DNA from: Balneolaceae bacterium
GTDB lineage: Bacteria; Bacteroidota; Rhodothermia; Balneolales; Balneolaceae
DNA: 64,000 nt
Reading direction: 5' to 3'
Assembly (NCBI GenBank): GCA_034521445.1
Contig: JAXHMM010000017.1
Location: 62,001-126,000 of the forward strand
This document shows positions 61,099 to 64,000 of this stretch, piece by piece. The translations under genes and the position numbers were made by a program. The number at the start of each line of letters is the position of its first letter. Position 1 is the stretch's first letter. The notes beneath the pieces were generated by a model that was not told the DNA's origin, did no database searches, and saw only the letters and a list, made by a program, of their open reading frames with translations.

Positions 61099-62273
61099 CG
61101 GCTCTCCTCCAGTTCCCTGTAATAAACGAGCTCGTGCCCGGGCAGCAGGCCAGGGTGCAGGATCTTGACGAGGTCGGCCAGCACCCGCTCAGGGTGCACC
61201 ACGCCCGACTCCCAGAAATCGTTGCCCCCTGTGGGACCCATCCGCCGGTTGTTGTTGTAGACCCTGCCCTGCTCGACGGGCCGGAAATCGCGGAATCGCG
61301 CGTCCTGTCCCATAAGCTCCTCCAGGTTGCGCGCCGCGCCGGGATTAAGCCAGACGTCGGCACGCAGACCCACCTCGTAGACGCGCTCGAAGGTGAGGCG
61401 GAGTCCCCCGGTACCCTCCGTATGGTACCATGGATAGGAGGCTCCGGCGTCCCTCAGGTACTGCGCGGTAAAACTCCCGCCGGACGACACAAACCAGGCA
61501 CCCTTGTAGGGGGCGTTGTTGATGACCAGGGGACGATTTTCGACCTGCCCGGCCATGCGCTTCAGTTTGAGGTATTGCTCCTCCACACCGGCAAAACTGC
61601 GCCGGGCCATCTCCTCCCTGTTGAGCAGTGCACCCATCACTTTCATCCATTCGGCCTTCCCCAGCGGGGTGGTCTCCAGCCACTCGGCGTTGACCAGGAC
61701 CCCGATGCCCGAATCCAGCAGCACGCGGTAATCGTCCAGCTGGGAAGACTGGCCGGCGGAAACCATCACCAGGTCGGGTGCCATAGCCAGGGCCTGTTCC
61801 ATGTTAAACTCACCCTGCGGGAAGGAGACGATCTCCCCGGACGCCAGGCGCCGGCGTACCTCCGGGGCGTAGATGTATTCGGCGCCGACCATGCCCACCA
61901 GCACATCGTGGGCCTTCAGGATACCCGTGAGTCCCACGTGGGTGGTGGAGGTGGCGATCATTCGGCGTACAGGTACATCGATGTAGCGAGCGCCCTCGAT
62001 ATCGGGACGCACTTCGGAGCCTCGGGGACGCAATACGTAGCGGAGGGTATCGGTGCGGTCCTGGTAGGGATTCAGCACCTCAAGCAGCTTGTAGCTCCCG
62101 CGGTATTCGAGGCGGAAACCCTCGGCGTAGTCCACCGAAAGCGTGTCGGACCAGTTAGCCGATAGCAGACGGCCGTCGGCAGGGCCGGGTTCGGTCTCCG
62201 GGACGCCGCAGGAAGCGAGAAGTACCAGAAGGGCCAGAACGGGCAGTAAGAGGGATATGCGATGATGGTACAT
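61095..62273 (-). CDS. ABC transporter substrate-binding lipoprotein (BtuF-like)
   Basis: 392 residues. Lipobox LASC (Cys22) shows a lipoprotein. The two-lobe periplasmic-binding fold carries VPVRRMIATSTTHVGLTGILKAHDVLVGM, APDLVMVSAGQSSQL and YEVGLRADVWLNPG, typical of the FepB/BtuF cluster. The N-terminal 100 residues are longer than in BtuF and include RYVLRPRGSEVRP, so the cargo may be a corrinoid or related metal chelate. It is the first gene of the three-gene import operon and lies directly behind a cobalamin riboswitch. Confidence 0.85.
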   Translation of the reverse strand: MYHHRISLLLPVLALLVLLASCGVPETEPGPADGRLLSANWSDTLSVDYAEGFRLEYRGSYKLLEVLNPYQDRTDTLRYVLRPRGSEVRPDIEGARYIDVPVRRMIATSTTHVGLTGILKAHDVLVGMVGAEYIYAPEVRRRLASGEIVSFPQGEFNMEQALAMAPDLVMVSAGQSSQLDDYRVLLDSGIGVLVNAEWLETTPLGKAEWMKVMGALLNREEMARRSFAGVEEQYLKLKRMAGQVENRPLVINNAPYKGAWFVSSGGSFTAQYLRDAGASYPWYHTEGTGGLRLTFERVYEVGLRADVWLNPGAARNLEELMGQDARFRDFRPVEQGRVYNNNRRMGPTGGNDFWESGVVHPERVLADLVKILHPGLLPGHELVYYRELEESR

Positions 62274-62309
62274 GGGTCGGCTTTTCTCCCGAAAGCGTTG
62301 CCTTCATCG

Positions 62310-62545
62310 GCGCGGGCAGGTCTTCTGGCTTATCCGCGGCCTCCTTCCCCTTCCCGCCCCGGCAGTGCCGGGGCAGTGGGCAGTGAAAGGGCCATCACGG
62401 AATTACAGCAGCGGGGACTGCTCCGGTCTTTCCGCACGGTCCGTCGGACCGTGCGAAGCACCGGATTCCCATATTAATCCCTCCCGTGACCGCCGGGCGC
62501 CTCTGCGGCCTCCGGCGGCATGCGGGAACGGAACCCAAGCCGAAT
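62310..62545 (-). promoter_or_regulatory. Cobalamin riboswitch upstream of the import operon
   Basis: Read on the minus strand, the B12 box AGCCAGAAGACCTGCC is at 62330-62315. Further 5' are the typical blocks GGGAATCCGGTGC, CAGTCCCCGCTGCTGTAATT and a CACTGCCC segment, in canonical order for the AdoCbl riboswitch (Rfam Cobalamin). It begins near the GGTTCCGTTCCCGC sequence at about 62536 and ends 36 bp before the binding-protein ATG. It should lower expression of the importer when B12 is plentiful. Confidence 0.9.
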
Positions 62546-62668
62546 CAGAATGTCAAGGTTGGTTGCCCGGACAGTATAAGGGAATTGCCCTCCATTCGCG
62601 AATGCCTGCAGATGCATTATTGGACGCCTTCCGCTATATTAGACTTTTCCCAACCCAATCTTAGCGGC

Positions 62669-64000
62669 ATGACAAAGCGACTCACCCATCTCCTGGTCGG
62701 CATTTCCATCGGCACCCTGCTCACCCTCGGCGCATTCCATCTGCTGGACGACCGTGAAATCACCCCGGAAACGGTGCGGCAGACCTCCAGGGTCCTCGGC
62801 CTGGAATTCACCGACGGCGAGATTGACGCCATGATCGGTACCCTGGAGAACAACCGTGAGGACTACGTCGACCTGCGGGAGCTTTCCATTCCCAACGGCC
62901 TGCCCCCCGCCCTGATATTCGACCCGGTACCCGCAGGCAAATCTTTCGACCGCACGCAGGAGCCCATCGACTGGGAGATACCAGGCGACGTACCTCTGCC
63001 TGACGACCGATCCGAGCTCGCCTTCTACTCTGTACGCGAGCTGGCCTCCCTCGTCCGCTCCCGCAAGATCAGCAGTGAGGAGCTCACCCGCTTTTTTCTG
63101 GATCGCCTCCGCACCTACGGCGACACCCTGGAAGCGGTGATCACCCTGACCGAGGAACGCGCCCTGGAGCAGGCACGGCGCATGGATCGCGAGCTGGCGC
63201 AAGGCAACTGGCGGGGTCCCCTGCACGGCATACCCTACGGGGCAAAAGACCTCTTCGCCGTGGAGGATTACCCGACCACCTGGGGTGCGGAACCCTACCG
63301 TGACCAGACCCTCGACCATACGGCCACCGTAATCAACAAGCTGGACGAGGCGGGCGCCGTACTGGTAGCCAAAACCACCCTGGGCGCTCTCGCCTACGGG
63401 GACGTCTGGTTCGGGGGACAAACCCGCAGCCCGTGGAATCTGGAGCAGGGCTCAAGCGGCTCCTCTGCAGGATCGGCAGCCGGCACCTCGGCGGGCCTGT
63501 TGCCCTTCGCCCTGGGCACGGAAACCCTGGGGTCCATCGTCTCTCCCGCCCACCGTAACGGCACCACCGGCCTGCGTCCCACCTTTGGCCGCGTTAGTCG
63601 CCACGGCGCCATGGCCCTGAGCTGGAGCATGGACAAGGTGGGACCGCTTACCCGCTCGGTGGAGGACGCCGCCATCGTATTCGACGCCATACGCGGCCCG
63701 GACGGCCGCGACCGCACCCTTTACGATCTGCCCTTTAACTACAAGCGGTCGGTGGACCTCTCCTCCCTGCGCATCGGCTACCTGGATGTGGACGACTACA
63801 GCCATCGCGACTCCCTCACCCTGGCGAAGCTGCGCGAGCTGGGGGCAGAGCTGGTTCCCGTCCAGCTGCCCGACGTGCCGGCCCGCAATATCAGCTTTAT
63901 TCTGAGCACAGAGGCCGCGGCCGCCTTTGACGATCTCACCCGCTCGGGTGCGGACGACGAGATGGTGCGGCAGAGCCCGGGCGCCTGGCCCAATACCTTC
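62669..64000 (+). CDS. Amidase-signature-family amidase (3' truncated at window edge)
   Basis: 444 residues are visible and the gene runs off the right edge. An N-terminal hydrophobic segment (LTHLLVGISIGTLLTLGAF) suggests export or membrane anchoring. The amidase signature is intact: catalytic Lys in HGIPYGAKDLF, then the cis-Ser and nucleophile Ser in EQGSSGSSAGSAAGTSAG and GTETLGSIVSPAHRNG. A preceding domain of about 110 residues is unlike GatA, so this is probably a secreted or envelope amide hydrolase rather than the tRNA amidotransferase subunit. A possible promoter, TATATTAG, sits at 62633-62640. It is divergent from the B12 import operon. Confidence 0.85.
   Translation, partial: MTKRLTHLLVGISIGTLLTLGAFHLLDDREITPETVRQTSRVLGLEFTDGEIDAMIGTLENNREDYVDLRELSIPNGLPPALIFDPVPAGKSFDRTQEPIDWEIPGDVPLPDDRSELAFYSVRELASLVRSRKISSEELTRFFLDRLRTYGDTLEAVITLTEERALEQARRMDRELAQGNWRGPLHGIPYGAKDLFAVEDYPTTWGAEPYRDQTLDHTATVINKLDEAGAVLVAKTTLGALAYGDVWFGGQTRSPWNLEQGSSGSSAGSAAGTSAGLLPFALGTETLGSIVSPAHRNGTTGLRPTFGRVSRHGAMALSWSMDKVGPLTRSVEDAAIVFDAIRGPDGRDRTLYDLPFNYKRSVDLSSLRIGYLDVDDYSHRDSLTLAKLRELGAELVPVQLPDVPARNISFILSTEAAAAFDDLTRSGADDEMVRQSPGAWPNTF

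Noticed and set aside
62639-63421. Minus-strand open frame
   Set aside because: It is antisense to the amidase, whose catalytic motifs are intact in the plus strand.

Overview
The window is a GC-rich chromosomal segment, about 60% GC by eye, densely packed with protein genes. It shows no rRNA, tRNA, CRISPR array, prophage or insertion sequence. Gene content points to the Bacteroidota/Rhodothermota/Balneolota side of the tree, most likely a Balneolaceae-like or Rhodothermia-like bacterium. The signs are an AraC regulator with a multi-TM sensor, a DUF4920 protein, a VPS10/BNR secreted repeat protein, a DUF3311+SSS symporter pair, a DUF3524 glycosyltransferase, an amino-acid-lipid acyltransferase pair, a CrtY-type lycopene cyclase and a B12-dependent ribonucleotide reductase. 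Several genes follow a TAnnTTTG element like the -7 box of Bacteroidota promoters. Taxonomy is inferred from gene types only.

Layout. 0-7 kb: amino-acid and peptide scavenging (DSD1-like PLP enzyme, M19 dipeptidase, a metal-site-less M28 homologue with a fibronectin-like tail, glycosylasparaginase, an intact M28 peptidase). 7.1-11.2 kb: a tightly coupled lipid operon of a GNAT N-acyltransferase, a PlsC-like O-acyltransferase and an 862-residue fusion of alpha/beta-hydrolase, DedA membrane domain and ATP-grasp ligase. This is my main candidate for an undescribed system. 11-18 kb: DUF4920, RmuC, an orphan anti-sigma-like protein, a large BNR protein and an AT-rich VapBC island. 18-28 kb: RluA-type pseudouridine synthase, SSS symporter, UvrC, ECF sigma/anti-sigma pair, RecO, HtrA, isocitrate dehydrogenase. 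28-34.8 kb: MutL lacking its endonuclease residues, a queuosine-mannosyltransferase homologue, two striking palindromes, LolC/E permease, LysS.

34.9-40.2 kb: a run of overlapping plus-strand genes (PPTase, MEMO-like, DUF2520, alkyltransferase-like protein, two thioredoxin-fold proteins) ending at a terminator, then QueE and an SDR. 40-50 kb: PQQ sugar dehydrogenase, an AraC regulator that has lost its first helix-turn-helix, a lone receiver domain, a lipid kinase, and a RimK / aspartoacylase-like / retropepsin-like cluster. 50-54.7 kb: Apt, TadA, lycopene cyclase, AI-2E family permease, DUF885 peptidase.

54.8-64 kb is organised around vitamin B12. It holds an NrdJ-type B12-dependent ribonucleotide reductase, an AT-rich 500-bp gap with DnaA-box-like sites, and a BtuFCD-like ABC importer operon behind a clear cobalamin riboswitch. 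A partial amidase runs off the right edge.
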